From Candidatus Eiseniibacteriota bacterium (GTDB lineage Bacteria > Joyebacterota > Joyebacteria > Joyebacterales > Joyebacteraceae): a stretch of 64,000 nucleotides of DNA. The notes under the pieces were generated by a model. That model searched no databases and was not told the origin of the DNA. It saw only the letters and a list, made by a program, of their open reading frames with translations. The position numbers and the translations under genes are program-made. Shown piece after piece: positions 43,037-50,769 of this stretch (its first letter is position 1; every line of letters begins with the position of its first letter). The DNA is taken from assembly GCA_030622115.1 (NCBI GenBank), contig JAUXGN010000006.1:20909-84908 (forward strand), read 5' to 3'.

Positions 43037-44056
43037 ATGGGGAGAACAGTGAGCGGCTTGTCGGATGGAGAATGGGACGTTCTTGAGGAACGCCTGGTAG
43101 CGTACGGGCGCGAGGTGCTGAGGATAGAGCGGGATGGGATAGCTAAACTCGCAACTGATCTCGGTTCCGATTTCGCAAAAGCGGCCCGGAGGATCATCGA
43201 AACGGAAGGCAGGCTTGTTGTCTGCGGTGTCGGCAAGTCAGGCATCGTAGCTCGGAAGATAGCGGCGACGTTTGCGAGCACTGGGACACCGGCATTCTTC
43301 CTGCATTCGTCGGAGGCCCTGCACGGTGATCTTGGGACGGTGGGAGTGGGCGACGTTGTGCTCGCCGTCTCGAAGAGCGGCGAGGGGCAGGAACTCCTCG
43401 CGATTCTTCCTGTCCTTCGAGACGTAGGCGTGCCCATCATAGCGATCACGGGGTCGATTACATCGACGCTTGCGAAGGGGGCCGACGTCGTCCTCGATGC
43501 TTCAGTCGAGAAGGAGGCGTGTCCGATGGACCTCGTGCCCACGGCGAGTACGACCGTGGCGCTCGCTCTGGGCGACGCTCTCGCGATAGTGGTCATGAGG
43601 GAGAAAGACGTTGATGTGCATCGATTTGCGGCGTTCCACCCCGGTGGAGCGTTGGGACGTCGTTTGCTTCTCAGGGTACGAGATGCCATGCACACCGGCG
43701 CAGAGCTTCCGGTGGTCCGTGATGAAGCCTTGATGCATGAGGCGATCATCGAGATAGCGAACAAGCGTCTTGGGATGACAACCATCGTGGATGGTGGGGG
43801 GCGACTCGCGGGCATCGTGTCTGACGGGGACCTCAAGCGGATCCTGATGCAGCGGTCCGACATCCTGGACGTTCCGGTTCAGGATGTCATGGTCCGGAAT
43901 CCGAAGACGATCGGAGAGGACGTCTTGCTCGCGGAGGCTCTTGAGCGGATGGAAACGGCCGCCCCAAGCCCGATCACGTCTCTCATCGTTCTGGATGACG
44001 ACGGGCGCCCGAAGGGTGTCATCCACATCCACGATTGCCTCAAGGCGGTGGGATAG
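43037..44056 (+). CDS. kdsD: D-arabinose-5-phosphate isomerase (SIS-CBS-CBS)
   Basis: It interconverts ribulose 5-phosphate and arabinose 5-phosphate, the first committed step to Kdo. The product has 339 residues. The SIS domain (about 45-180) has VCGVGKSGIVARKIAATFASTGTPAFF and SKSGEGQELL. Two CBS domains follow (about 205-335), with MHEAIIEIANKRLGMTTIVD and IVLDDDGRPKGVIH. The KpsF/GutQ family has the same layout; the kds context supports KdsD. The start is ATG 43037. Confidence 0.93.
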   Translation: MGRTVSGLSDGEWDVLEERLVAYGREVLRIERDGIAKLATDLGSDFAKAARRIIETEGRLVVCGVGKSGIVARKIAATFASTGTPAFFLHSSEALHGDLGTVGVGDVVLAVSKSGEGQELLAILPVLRDVGVPIIAITGSITSTLAKGADVVLDASVEKEACPMDLVPTASTTVALALGDALAIVVMREKDVDVHRFAAFHPGGALGRRLLLRVRDAMHTGAELPVVRDEALMHEAIIEIANKRLGMTTIVDGGGRLAGIVSDGDLKRILMQRSDILDVPVQDVMVRNPKTIGEDVLLAEALERMETAAPSPITSLIVLDDDGRPKGVIHIHDCLKAVG

Positions 44057-44151
44057 CCTCCTTCGTTGACCGCAGGGAACCCCTTCTGCTATTCTACATT
44101 GCGCTCAACCGACAGGTTCGAGAGGACTGTTGTTGGGATTGCGCGTGCGGC

Positions 44152-44180
44152 TTGTGACTGGCCCCAAACCTGCGTATATT
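44152..44180 (+). promoter_or_regulatory. Promoter of the lptC-lptB-rpoN operon
   Basis: TTGTGA (44152-44157) and TATATT (44175-44180) are separated by 17 bp. Transcription would begin near 44187. The 44057-44269 gap otherwise holds no gene. Confidence 0.6.
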
Positions 44181-44269
44181 GGGGGTGAGGGATTCGCAGC
44201 GCTGCCGCCTTTCTGGATGGATACTGTCTGAGGAGGGCGGGAAGGACGTTTCTGTTTCAAGGAGGGGCG

Positions 44270-44833
44270 TTGTTCAGGCTATCTACGAAGTGTATCCCCA
44301 CTCTGTTGTTCATTGTGCTAGTAGCGCTTCCGGGATGTGACCGCGGCATTCAGGATGCATCGAATGACGGGAGCGTGCTTCCCGACCAGGAGATAAGCAA
44401 CTTCAAGCTGACGCAGACCAGTGACGGACGTGTCATGTGGACGCTCTCAGCTGCGCTGGGGCTTGTGTTCGAAGAGGCGGATCGTGTCGAGACCACTTCG
44501 CCCCACATCGATTTCTTCGATGAGGACGGAGAGCTCAGATCGACACTGACGGCGCGCACGGGGCTTCTGCGTCGGCGCACGAGTGACATGGAGGTGTTGG
44601 GGAAGGTCGTTGTCCGATCTGTGGACGGGACCGTGCTTGAGACCGAGAGACTGCTCTGGTCCGAGCTGAAGGGCAGGATCGAAACCGACAGAGCCGTGCG
44701 CGTTACCAAGGACGGTGACGTCATGACGGGTATTGGGGCGGAGGCGGACCCGGATCTCAAGAACCTGCGTATCCTTAGCGATTTCAAGGCCTACGTACGA
44801 TCCGCGACGGGTGAACTGGAAGAAGAGCAATAG
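44270..44833 (+). CDS. lptC: LptC-like lipoprotein of the LPS export bridge
   Basis: The product has 187 residues. The TTG start at 44270 has AAGGAGGGG just upstream. A lipoprotein signal ends in the lipobox LPGC, cysteine at residue 23. The mature part follows the LptC pattern: NFKLTQTSDGRVMWTLSA, then repeated short strands with an adjacent DFFDEDGELRSTLTARTG. LptC anchors the periplasmic LPS bridge to the LptBFG transporter. A lipoprotein form rather than the transmembrane-anchored E. coli form fits FCB-type bacteria. No lptA gene lies between it and lptB. Confidence 0.78.
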   Translation: MFRLSTKCIPTLLFIVLVALPGCDRGIQDASNDGSVLPDQEISNFKLTQTSDGRVMWTLSAALGLVFEEADRVETTSPHIDFFDEDGELRSTLTARTGLLRRRTSDMEVLGKVVVRSVDGTVLETERLLWSELKGRIETDRAVRVTKDGDVMTGIGAEADPDLKNLRILSDFKAYVRSATGELEEEQ

Positions 44834-44836
44834 CGA

Positions 44837-45607
44837 ATGAGCGACGAGCGCATTTCAAGACACGAGCGGGAGCGAGGTCCCAAGCCGGGCGAGCTGAGAG
44901 TATCGAGGCTCGTGAAGAGCTACGGTCGTCGCAGGGTCGTGAACGAAGTCGCTCTCAAGCTGGCGCGAGGAGAAGTTGTGGGCCTCCTGGGGCCGAACGG
45001 CGCCGGCAAGACCACGACCTTCCACATGATCGTCGGGCTTCTGAAACCCGATTCCGGCAGCGTCTTTCTTGACGATGAGGACATTACCCGGCTTCCGATG
45101 TGCAAGCGTGCGGTCAGGGGGGTCGGATACCTGTCGCAGGAATCGTCGATCTTCCGTGGGCTCACCGTTGGACAGAACGTGATGGCCATTCTTGAGACGC
45201 TGGATCTCACACGATCGGAGCGGCGAGAGATGCTCGGCGAGCTGCTGGCGGAACTTGGCGTAGAAGAGCTGGCGAATCAGTCCGCAGCGACTTTGTCCGG
45301 AGGAGAGAGGCGGAGGGTAGAGATCACGAGAGCCCTTGTCACGAACCCTGCATTTCTCCTGCTTGACGAGCCGTTCGTTGGAATAGATCCGATCGTTGTT
45401 CAGGACATACAGGCGATCATCAGGAGGCTCAAGAAGCGCAACATTGGGATTCTGATCACCGACCACAGCGTGCGTGAGACGTTGTCCGTAACCGACCGTG
45501 CGTATATCATGTATGAAGGGAAGATACTTCTCTCAGGGGGAGCGCAGGAGCTGGCGACCAACGACGAAGCCAGACGACTCTATCTCGGTGAGCGGTTCCA
45601 GCTCTAG
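44837..45607 (+). CDS. lptB: LPS export ABC transporter ATP-binding protein
   Basis: It powers LPS extraction with LptF and LptG, which are encoded at 61094-63516. The product has 256 residues with a 20-residue charged N-terminal extension. Walker A is GPNGAGKTTT (about 50-59), the signature is LSGGERRRVEI and Walker B is FLLLDEPFVGIDP. The C-terminal ITDHSVRETL and YIMYEGKIL are LptB-specific. It lies 3 nt after lptC and 27 nt before rpoN, the usual order in Gram-negative genomes. Confidence 0.95.
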   Translation: MSDERISRHERERGPKPGELRVSRLVKSYGRRRVVNEVALKLARGEVVGLLGPNGAGKTTTFHMIVGLLKPDSGSVFLDDEDITRLPMCKRAVRGVGYLSQESSIFRGLTVGQNVMAILETLDLTRSERREMLGELLAELGVEELANQSAATLSGGERRRVEITRALVTNPAFLLLDEPFVGIDPIVVQDIQAIIRRLKKRNIGILITDHSVRETLSVTDRAYIMYEGKILLSGGAQELATNDEARRLYLGERFQL

Positions 45608-45634
45608 CTTGGGATCGGCAAGGAGACGAGCATC

Positions 45635-47104
45635 ATGAACATAAAAACAGGCCTTCACCTGAGGATGTCACAGCAGCTGGTCATGACGCCCAGACTGCAG
45701 ATGGCCCTCAAGATACTGCAGGTCTCTACCCTGGAACTGGAGCAGTTCCTGAAGCAGGAGCTGCTCCAGAATCCCCTGCTCGAAGGCGTTGATGAGGACG
45801 AGGAGACAGAGAGCGAGGTGTCGGAGGAGGCGGGGGACGCGGAGAGGTCGGATGAGGATGGGGAGGCGCCGTCGGCTGAGAAGGACAAAGCGGCCGAAGA
45901 ACCTGAGAAGGTCGAGGAGGCCGACAGCGCGAGCGAGGATCTGGACTGGGACGACTACCTGGACGACGTCTACGCACATGCGTACGGGCAGAATCTTGAG
46001 CGCGAGGAAGACGATCGACTCGAGCGGGTCCCGGTCGCGGTAGCCACTTTCGAGGACCAGCTCAAGCATCAGCTGCACGTCGAGTGCGACGAGGATGAGT
46101 TGATCGGGATCGCCGAGTACATCATCGATGAGCTTGGCCGCGACGGCTACGTCAAGGACACCGTGGAGGGCATCGCGTCAGCGCTGCGTGCGCCTGTCTC
46201 TGTAGTAGAGCGCGCGCTCAAGATGGTCCAGTCGCTGGATCCTGCGGGAATCGGGGCGCGCGACATAAGAGAGTGCCTTCTTCTTCAACTTGAGCGCAAG
46301 GGAATGGGCGATGGCGTGGCGGCCAGGATCGTCACCTCCTGTTTCGAGGAGCTGAAGGCCTGCAAGTACGATCAGATCCGCCGGAAGCTGGGAGTCGCGA
46401 CGGACGAGCTGAGGAACGCCATTGCTGAGATCTCCAAGCTGGATCCGAGACCCAGAGTCGACCCGGCAGTTGGCGATCCAGGCTACATCACGCCTGATCT
46501 CATCGTGGAAGAGGTCGACGGTGAGTACGTGGTCTACCTGAACGATCAGGATGTGCCGCGTGTCCGGATCAACCCGACATACCGGCGCATTCTTCGCTCC
46601 GGCGGCAGTTCGGAGGAGAAGGAGTTCATCACCAAGAAGCTTAAGGCCGCCCGTTGGATCGTTCAGAGCATTGAGAATCGGCGTCGCACGATGGTTCGCG
46701 TGATGGAAAGCATATCGAGGGCGCAAGCCGGTTTCTTCGAGAAGGGCATTTCGGCCATGAGGCCGCTTACCCTGCAGCAGATCGCCGACGATGTCAGCAT
46801 GCATGAATCGACGATCAGCAGGGTGACCAGAGGCAAGTACGTGCAAACGCCTCGCGGGACGTTTGAACTCAAATACTTCTTTTCGAGTGGTATTCGTACG
46901 AGCGACGGAACAGAGATTGCATCCAAGGCCGTACAGGACGCGATGCGCGGCATCATGAGCCACGAGGACAAGAAGAGGCCGCTGTCGGACCAGAAGATCG
47001 CGGAGGAACTCAAGAGAATGGGATTCAGGATCTCGAGGCGAGCTGTCGCGAAATACAGGGATCAGATGGGCATTCTCCGTGCAGGGCTTCGCAAGGAGAT
47101 ATAG
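45635..47104 (+). CDS. rpoN: RNA polymerase sigma-54 factor
   Basis: The product has 489 residues. The N-terminal activator-interaction region is glutamine-rich (MSQQLVMTPRLQMALKILQ). An acidic linker covers about residues 50-115. The core-binding and DNA-binding domains follow, with TLQQIADDVSMHESTISRVTRGK as the helix-turn-helix. The RpoN box is seen as ISRRAVAKYRDQMGI at the C-terminus. It directs RNA polymerase to -24/-12 promoters with enhancer-binding ATPases; no such activator is encoded in the window. Confidence 0.96.
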   Translation: MNIKTGLHLRMSQQLVMTPRLQMALKILQVSTLELEQFLKQELLQNPLLEGVDEDEETESEVSEEAGDAERSDEDGEAPSAEKDKAAEEPEKVEEADSASEDLDWDDYLDDVYAHAYGQNLEREEDDRLERVPVAVATFEDQLKHQLHVECDEDELIGIAEYIIDELGRDGYVKDTVEGIASALRAPVSVVERALKMVQSLDPAGIGARDIRECLLLQLERKGMGDGVAARIVTSCFEELKACKYDQIRRKLGVATDELRNAIAEISKLDPRPRVDPAVGDPGYITPDLIVEEVDGEYVVYLNDQDVPRVRINPTYRRILRSGGSSEEKEFITKKLKAARWIVQSIENRRRTMVRVMESISRAQAGFFEKGISAMRPLTLQQIADDVSMHESTISRVTRGKYVQTPRGTFELKYFFSSGIRTSDGTEIASKAVQDAMRGIMSHEDKKRPLSDQKIAEELKRMGFRISRRAVAKYRDQMGILRAGLRKEI

Positions 47105-47110
47105 TGGCTT

Positions 47111-47377
47111 TTGCCGGCGTGGGGGCTAGCATTGCTCAAGGATTTGGTTCTTGAACCAGAGGACATGGACGTCGATCGATTCACTCTCCTCTACTGGAAG
47201 GCCGATGTCGGAACGGCGGTCGCCAGAGGAGATGAACTCGTAGTAGTTGAGGCCGAAGCGGCGAAGACGGCCCTGTCGATTCTCGCTCCGTGCTCGGGCG
47301 TTCTGGTGGAGGTGCTGGCGGAGGAAGATCAGGAAGTCGTGCGAGGCGACGTTCTCGGGAGGATCGAATCCAGGTGA
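47111..47377 (+). CDS. Free-standing lipoyl/biotinyl-domain protein
   Basis: The product has 88 residues from TTG 47111; a TTG at 47132 would give 81. The core resembles a lipoyl domain: TLLYWKADVGTAVARGDELVVVEAEAAKTALSI is cut here to its key part, VEAEAAKTALSI, where the Lys matches the lipoylated Lys of the E-x-D-K-A hairpin. A second half GVLVEVLAEEDQEVVRGDVLGRIE completes the fold. No catalytic domain is attached. It overlaps neither neighbour but lies 7 nt after rpoN and 14 nt before lipA, so it may be a LipA substrate (inference). Confidence 0.72.
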   Translation: MPAWGLALLKDLVLEPEDMDVDRFTLLYWKADVGTAVARGDELVVVEAEAAKTALSILAPCSGVLVEVLAEEDQEVVRGDVLGRIESR

Positions 47378-47391
47378 AGGAAGATCTACGA

Positions 47392-48252
47392 ATGCCGGCG
47401 TGGTTGACGAAGCCGATCTCGGACCCGGAGCGCACAAGGCGTGTTAAGGAGACGATCGCGGAACTCGGACTCACTACGGTCTGTGATGAGGCGAAATGCC
47501 CGAACAGAGTTGATTGCTTCAGTCGAGGCACGGCGACATTCATGATCCTCGGAGATAGCTGCACGCGCGACTGCCGGTTCTGCGCGGTTTCGCACGCTGA
47601 GCCGGGGACGCCCGATCCGGATGAGCCTCGGAGACTTGTGGAGGCAGTAGGACGGCTTGGCCTCGAGTACGTCGTGATCACGTCGGTGACCCGCGATGAT
47701 CTTCCGGATGAGGGCGCCGGGCACTTCGCAGAGACGATAGGAGCCATTCGCGCCGGTCTCCCGAACGTCGGTATCGAGGTGCTGACCCCGGATTTCAGCG
47801 GACGGCCGGAACTCGTGGATGTTGTTCTCAAGGCGGGACCGGATGTGTTCTCACACAATATCGAGACAGTGCGGCGTCTGTACAAGGAGGTTCGGCCGCA
47901 GGCCGACATGGAGAGGTCGCTCAGGGTGCTTGAGCACGCGGCCGGTGCGCAATACGACGGTCTCATCAAGTCATCTCTGATGCTGGGATTTGGCGAGACT
48001 CGGCTTGAAGTGGATGCGACATTGAGGGACCTGCGGCGGGCCGGGACGGAGATCGCTTACGTTGGACAGTACCTGAGGCCGTCCAAGGGCCATCTCAGAG
48101 TTCAACGGTTTGTTCCACCGGAGGAGTTCGACGATATCAGGGAGACAGCACTTGGAATGGGGTTCGCCTGGGTATCGGCGGGGCCATTTGTGAGAAGCTC
48201 ATATGAGGCCGAGCGTGCAGCTCAGGCACTCATGGGCGACCTGTGTTCGTGA
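47392..48252 (+). CDS. lipA: Lipoyl synthase
   Basis: It inserts two sulfurs into octanoylated lipoyl domains by radical SAM chemistry. The product has 286 residues from ATG 47392. The auxiliary-cluster motif is CDEAKCPNRVDC and the radical SAM motif CTRDCRFC. The C-terminal RSSYEAE contains the serine that ligates the auxiliary cluster. A longer frame from 47290 overlaps the lipoyl-domain gene in another frame and was rejected. lipB, the octanoyltransferase, is not in the window. Confidence 0.95.
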   Translation: MPAWLTKPISDPERTRRVKETIAELGLTTVCDEAKCPNRVDCFSRGTATFMILGDSCTRDCRFCAVSHAEPGTPDPDEPRRLVEAVGRLGLEYVVITSVTRDDLPDEGAGHFAETIGAIRAGLPNVGIEVLTPDFSGRPELVDVVLKAGPDVFSHNIETVRRLYKEVRPQADMERSLRVLEHAAGAQYDGLIKSSLMLGFGETRLEVDATLRDLRRAGTEIAYVGQYLRPSKGHLRVQRFVPPEEFDDIRETALGMGFAWVSAGPFVRSSYEAERAAQALMGDLCS

Positions 48253-48278
48253 GTTCTTGCAGCTAAAGGGAGAGAGCG

Positions 48279-48800
48279 ATGAATATCAGGATCACGGCAA
48301 GGCACTTTGACCTCGAAGACGACCTGCGGAGTCACATCGAAGCAAAGGTCGAGCATCTCGCACACTATTTCGATCGTGTTGATGAGGCGAACGTTGTCCT
48401 TGAAAGGGCGGGGCATCGTCACATAGTGGACCTCACCGTGCATGCGTCGAGGGTGGTCATATCAAGCGAGCAATCGGCCGACGATTTCAGAGCAGCATTT
48501 GACAGGGCCGTGGACAAGGTAGAACGCCAGGTGCGAAAGCACAAGGAGCGCCTTCGCAGCCGCAGGGGAGGTGAAACGACGGCCGCCGCCGCTGCCGCCG
48601 CAGGCGGGGTTGCCGCGGAGGACGTGGGCATACTGCCGGAGGAGCTGGCGAGCACGAGGATGAGCCCCGAAGACGCTTTCCGCGAGCTGGAGGAGCTGGG
48701 AGCCAGGTTCCTGGTCTTCTGGAACACTGAGTCCGAGAAGGTCAACGTGATGTACCGTCGGGACGATGGGGACTACGGGCTCGTGGAACCCAGCGAATAG
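48279..48800 (+). CDS. hpf: Long-form ribosome hibernation promoting factor
   Basis: The product has 173 residues. The N-terminal S30AE-like domain starts MNIRITARHFDLEDDLRSHIEAK. An Ala/Gly-rich linker (about residues 100-115) joins a C-terminal dimerisation domain, FRELEELGARFLVFWNTESEKVNVMYRR, typical of the long HPF that forms 100S ribosome dimers. It lies downstream of lipA and upstream of hprK; rpoN-hpf-PTS linkage is common in Gram-negatives. Confidence 0.92.
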   Translation: MNIRITARHFDLEDDLRSHIEAKVEHLAHYFDRVDEANVVLERAGHRHIVDLTVHASRVVISSEQSADDFRAAFDRAVDKVERQVRKHKERLRSRRGGETTAAAAAAAGGVAAEDVGILPEELASTRMSPEDAFRELEELGARFLVFWNTESEKVNVMYRRDDGDYGLVEPSE

Positions 48801-48880
48801 TCGATGCGAGGATGCCTTCGCCCTGCGTGGACAGCGCTTTCTGAGCCATGCCGCGGTGAAGTGACCTAGTGGAGCGTTCC

Positions 48881-49849
48881 ATGAGCAGTTTGACGGTTCG
48901 ACAGATCCTGAAAGACCTTGCCGACGACATGCCGTTCGGCATCGCGACCTCCGGGGATGGTCTCGACAGCGTCATAGGAACAGGCGAGCTGTCCAAGCCG
49001 GGGTTGCTGCTTGCCGGATTCGAGCAGGGCTTTGCGGCCGAGCGGATCCAGATACTCGGGGAGGCCGAACTGGCATTCCTGGGAGCGCTGGACGCCGACG
49101 GAAGAAAGCAAGCGCTCAAGAGACTGATCGTAGCTTGCGTTCCATGCGTCGTAGTTACGGATGGGCATGAGCCTCCTGCCGAGCTGATTGAGTTGTGCAA
49201 CGATGTGGGTATCCCCGTCCTCAAGACGGAGTTCGGATCAAACCAGGTGGTGCGGCAGGTCGGCGCCGCGATCGACAAATGGCTTTGTCCACGGACATCG
49301 ATCCACGGCACGCTGGTAGACGTCTACGGCATGGGGCTGCTCTTTACCGGCGCAAGCGGCATAGGTAAGAGCGAGTGTGGTCTTGATCTCGTTGAACATG
49401 GGCACAGGCTTGTTGCGGATGACGTCGTCACGGTCACGCGGACGCCTCAGGACTACCTGATAGGCTCGGGGAGCGATCTTCTTCGCTACAACATGGAGAT
49501 TCGCGGCATCGGCATCATCGATCTGCGCGCGGTGTATGGGATTCGTGCCATCCGCCGGCAGAAGCGGATCGAGATCGAGGTGCGGCTCGTTCACTGGTCG
49601 GATCTCGACGACTACGAGCGGCTCGGACTGGATGAGAAGACAACGGAGATCCTCGGAGTTGAGATTCCTATTGTGACGCTGCCGCTGGTGCCGGGCAAGA
49701 ACGTGACCGTGATCGCGGAGGTTATCGCTCTGAACCAGCTCCTGAAACTGGAGGGAATCCACCCCGCAAGAGAGTTGGACAAGCGGCTCAAGGACCTGGC
49801 GGCGGACAAGGCCAGGGTTCGGAAGATCCTCAGGAGCGACATGGAATGA
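48881..49849 (+). CDS. hprK: HPr kinase/phosphorylase
   Basis: It phosphorylates and dephosphorylates Ser46 of HPr, gating PTS flux. The product has 322 residues from ATG 48881, with GGAG at 48871-48874. The N-terminal domain covers about 1-130. The P-loop GASGIGKS is at residues 157-164. VADDVV and the family signature GIGIIDLRAVYG follow, as does a C-terminal LAADKARVRKIL helix. HprK was first known from Firmicutes but also occurs in many Gram-negatives. The cognate HPr with Ser46 is encoded 5.5 kb downstream. The end overlaps the EIIA gene. Confidence 0.95.
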   Translation: MSSLTVRQILKDLADDMPFGIATSGDGLDSVIGTGELSKPGLLLAGFEQGFAAERIQILGEAELAFLGALDADGRKQALKRLIVACVPCVVVTDGHEPPAELIELCNDVGIPVLKTEFGSNQVVRQVGAAIDKWLCPRTSIHGTLVDVYGMGLLFTGASGIGKSECGLDLVEHGHRLVADDVVTVTRTPQDYLIGSGSDLLRYNMEIRGIGIIDLRAVYGIRAIRRQKRIEIEVRLVHWSDLDDYERLGLDEKTTEILGVEIPIVTLPLVPGKNVTVIAEVIALNQLLKLEGIHPARELDKRLKDLAADKARVRKILRSDME

Positions 49850-50244
49850 CGATGCCCGGAAAGGGAATCGCTTGCGTGATCGTCGCGCACGGTGAGGTCG
49901 GCGCCTGTCTGATAGGTGCGGTGCAGCGAATTCTGGGAAAGCAGACCGGTTGCAGCGCGGTGACCAACGTGGGCTTGGGACTCCCGGATCTTGAGAAGGC
50001 AGTTCGCAAGGCTATCGACGAGCTGTCGGCAACACACACGGTGGTTCTCTTCACAGACATGCCGGGTGGCAGCTGCCACCACGTCTGCCGGGGTATCGCC
50101 GGAAGCTCGGAGGGCCTGAGAGTGCTGACGGGCCTGAATCTCATGATGCTTCTGGAGTTCTTCGTGAAACGTGAGCGTGTCCCGCTCGCGGAACTTCTGT
50201 CGTCGGTACAGGAGCGAGGTAGGGACTCGATCGGACTCCTGTAG
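49846..50244 (+). CDS. PTS mannose/fructose/sorbose family EIIA component
   Basis: The product has 132 residues starting in the hprK stop (an ATG at 49852 is an alternative). The phosphorylatable histidine is His15 in IVAHGEVG, as in the ManX/EIIA-Man fold. FTDMPGGSCHHVC and LTGLNLMMLLEF match the family. It is encoded as a separate protein rather than fused to EIIB, the common form in non-enteric bacteria. It probably receives phosphate from HPr. Confidence 0.9.
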   Translation: MTMPGKGIACVIVAHGEVGACLIGAVQRILGKQTGCSAVTNVGLGLPDLEKAVRKAIDELSATHTVVLFTDMPGGSCHHVCRGIAGSSEGLRVLTGLNLMMLLEFFVKRERVPLAELLSSVQERGRDSIGLL

Positions 50245-50252
50245 GAGGGTGC

Positions 50253-50750
50253 GTGGCCTTCGTTCTGGTGCGGATAGATGATCGCCTGATCCACGGACAG
50301 GTGACTGTGGCGTGGGGATCCTGGCTGAATCCCGATGCGATAGTTCTGGTCAATGATGATGTCGCCTCCACTGAGTGGAAGCGTGAGCTGTACTCCGACA
50401 CAGACACCATGGGAGCTCGAATAGACGTGCTCGGGATCCAGTCGTTCCTCGAACGCCTGGAGGGATCTCGGTGGCGGAATGAGGATGCCATTCTGATCGT
50501 GAACTCCGCGGCCGATCTCCTCACGCTGTTGCGGGGGGGGCTGTCTACCGAGAGAGTCAATGTGGGAGGCATGCACTTCACTGACGAAAAACGAGAAGTC
50601 CTTGAGTACGTGTACGTAGATGACAATGACGTCAGGGATCTTCTTAGCATCTCAGATAGAGGTGTTGCCCTGGAAGCACGGGACGTGCCGCAGTCCGAGC
50701 CGATTGACCTCGTGCCGAAGCTGCTGGAACTTCGTGCGGAGAACGCGTAG
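50253..50750 (+). CDS. PTS mannose/fructose/sorbose family EIIB component
   Basis: The product has 165 residues from GTG 50253, with GTAGGAGGGTGC upstream. The phospho-acceptor His14 lies in RIDDRLIHGQV. VNDDVA and VNVGGMHF match the EIIB-Man/Sor family. It transfers phosphate from EIIA to the sugar at the EIIC/EIID channel encoded after the GH57 gene. Confidence 0.92.
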   Translation: MAFVLVRIDDRLIHGQVTVAWGSWLNPDAIVLVNDDVASTEWKRELYSDTDTMGARIDVLGIQSFLERLEGSRWRNEDAILIVNSAADLLTLLRGGLSTERVNVGGMHFTDEKREVLEYVYVDDNDVRDLLSISDRGVALEARDVPQSEPIDLVPKLLELRAENA

Positions 50751-50769
50751 GAGGGGAGCTCCACCGACT

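Noticed and set aside
44075..44096. Possible terminator after kdsD
   Set aside because: The GCAG/CTGC pairing is short with mismatches and there is no T run.
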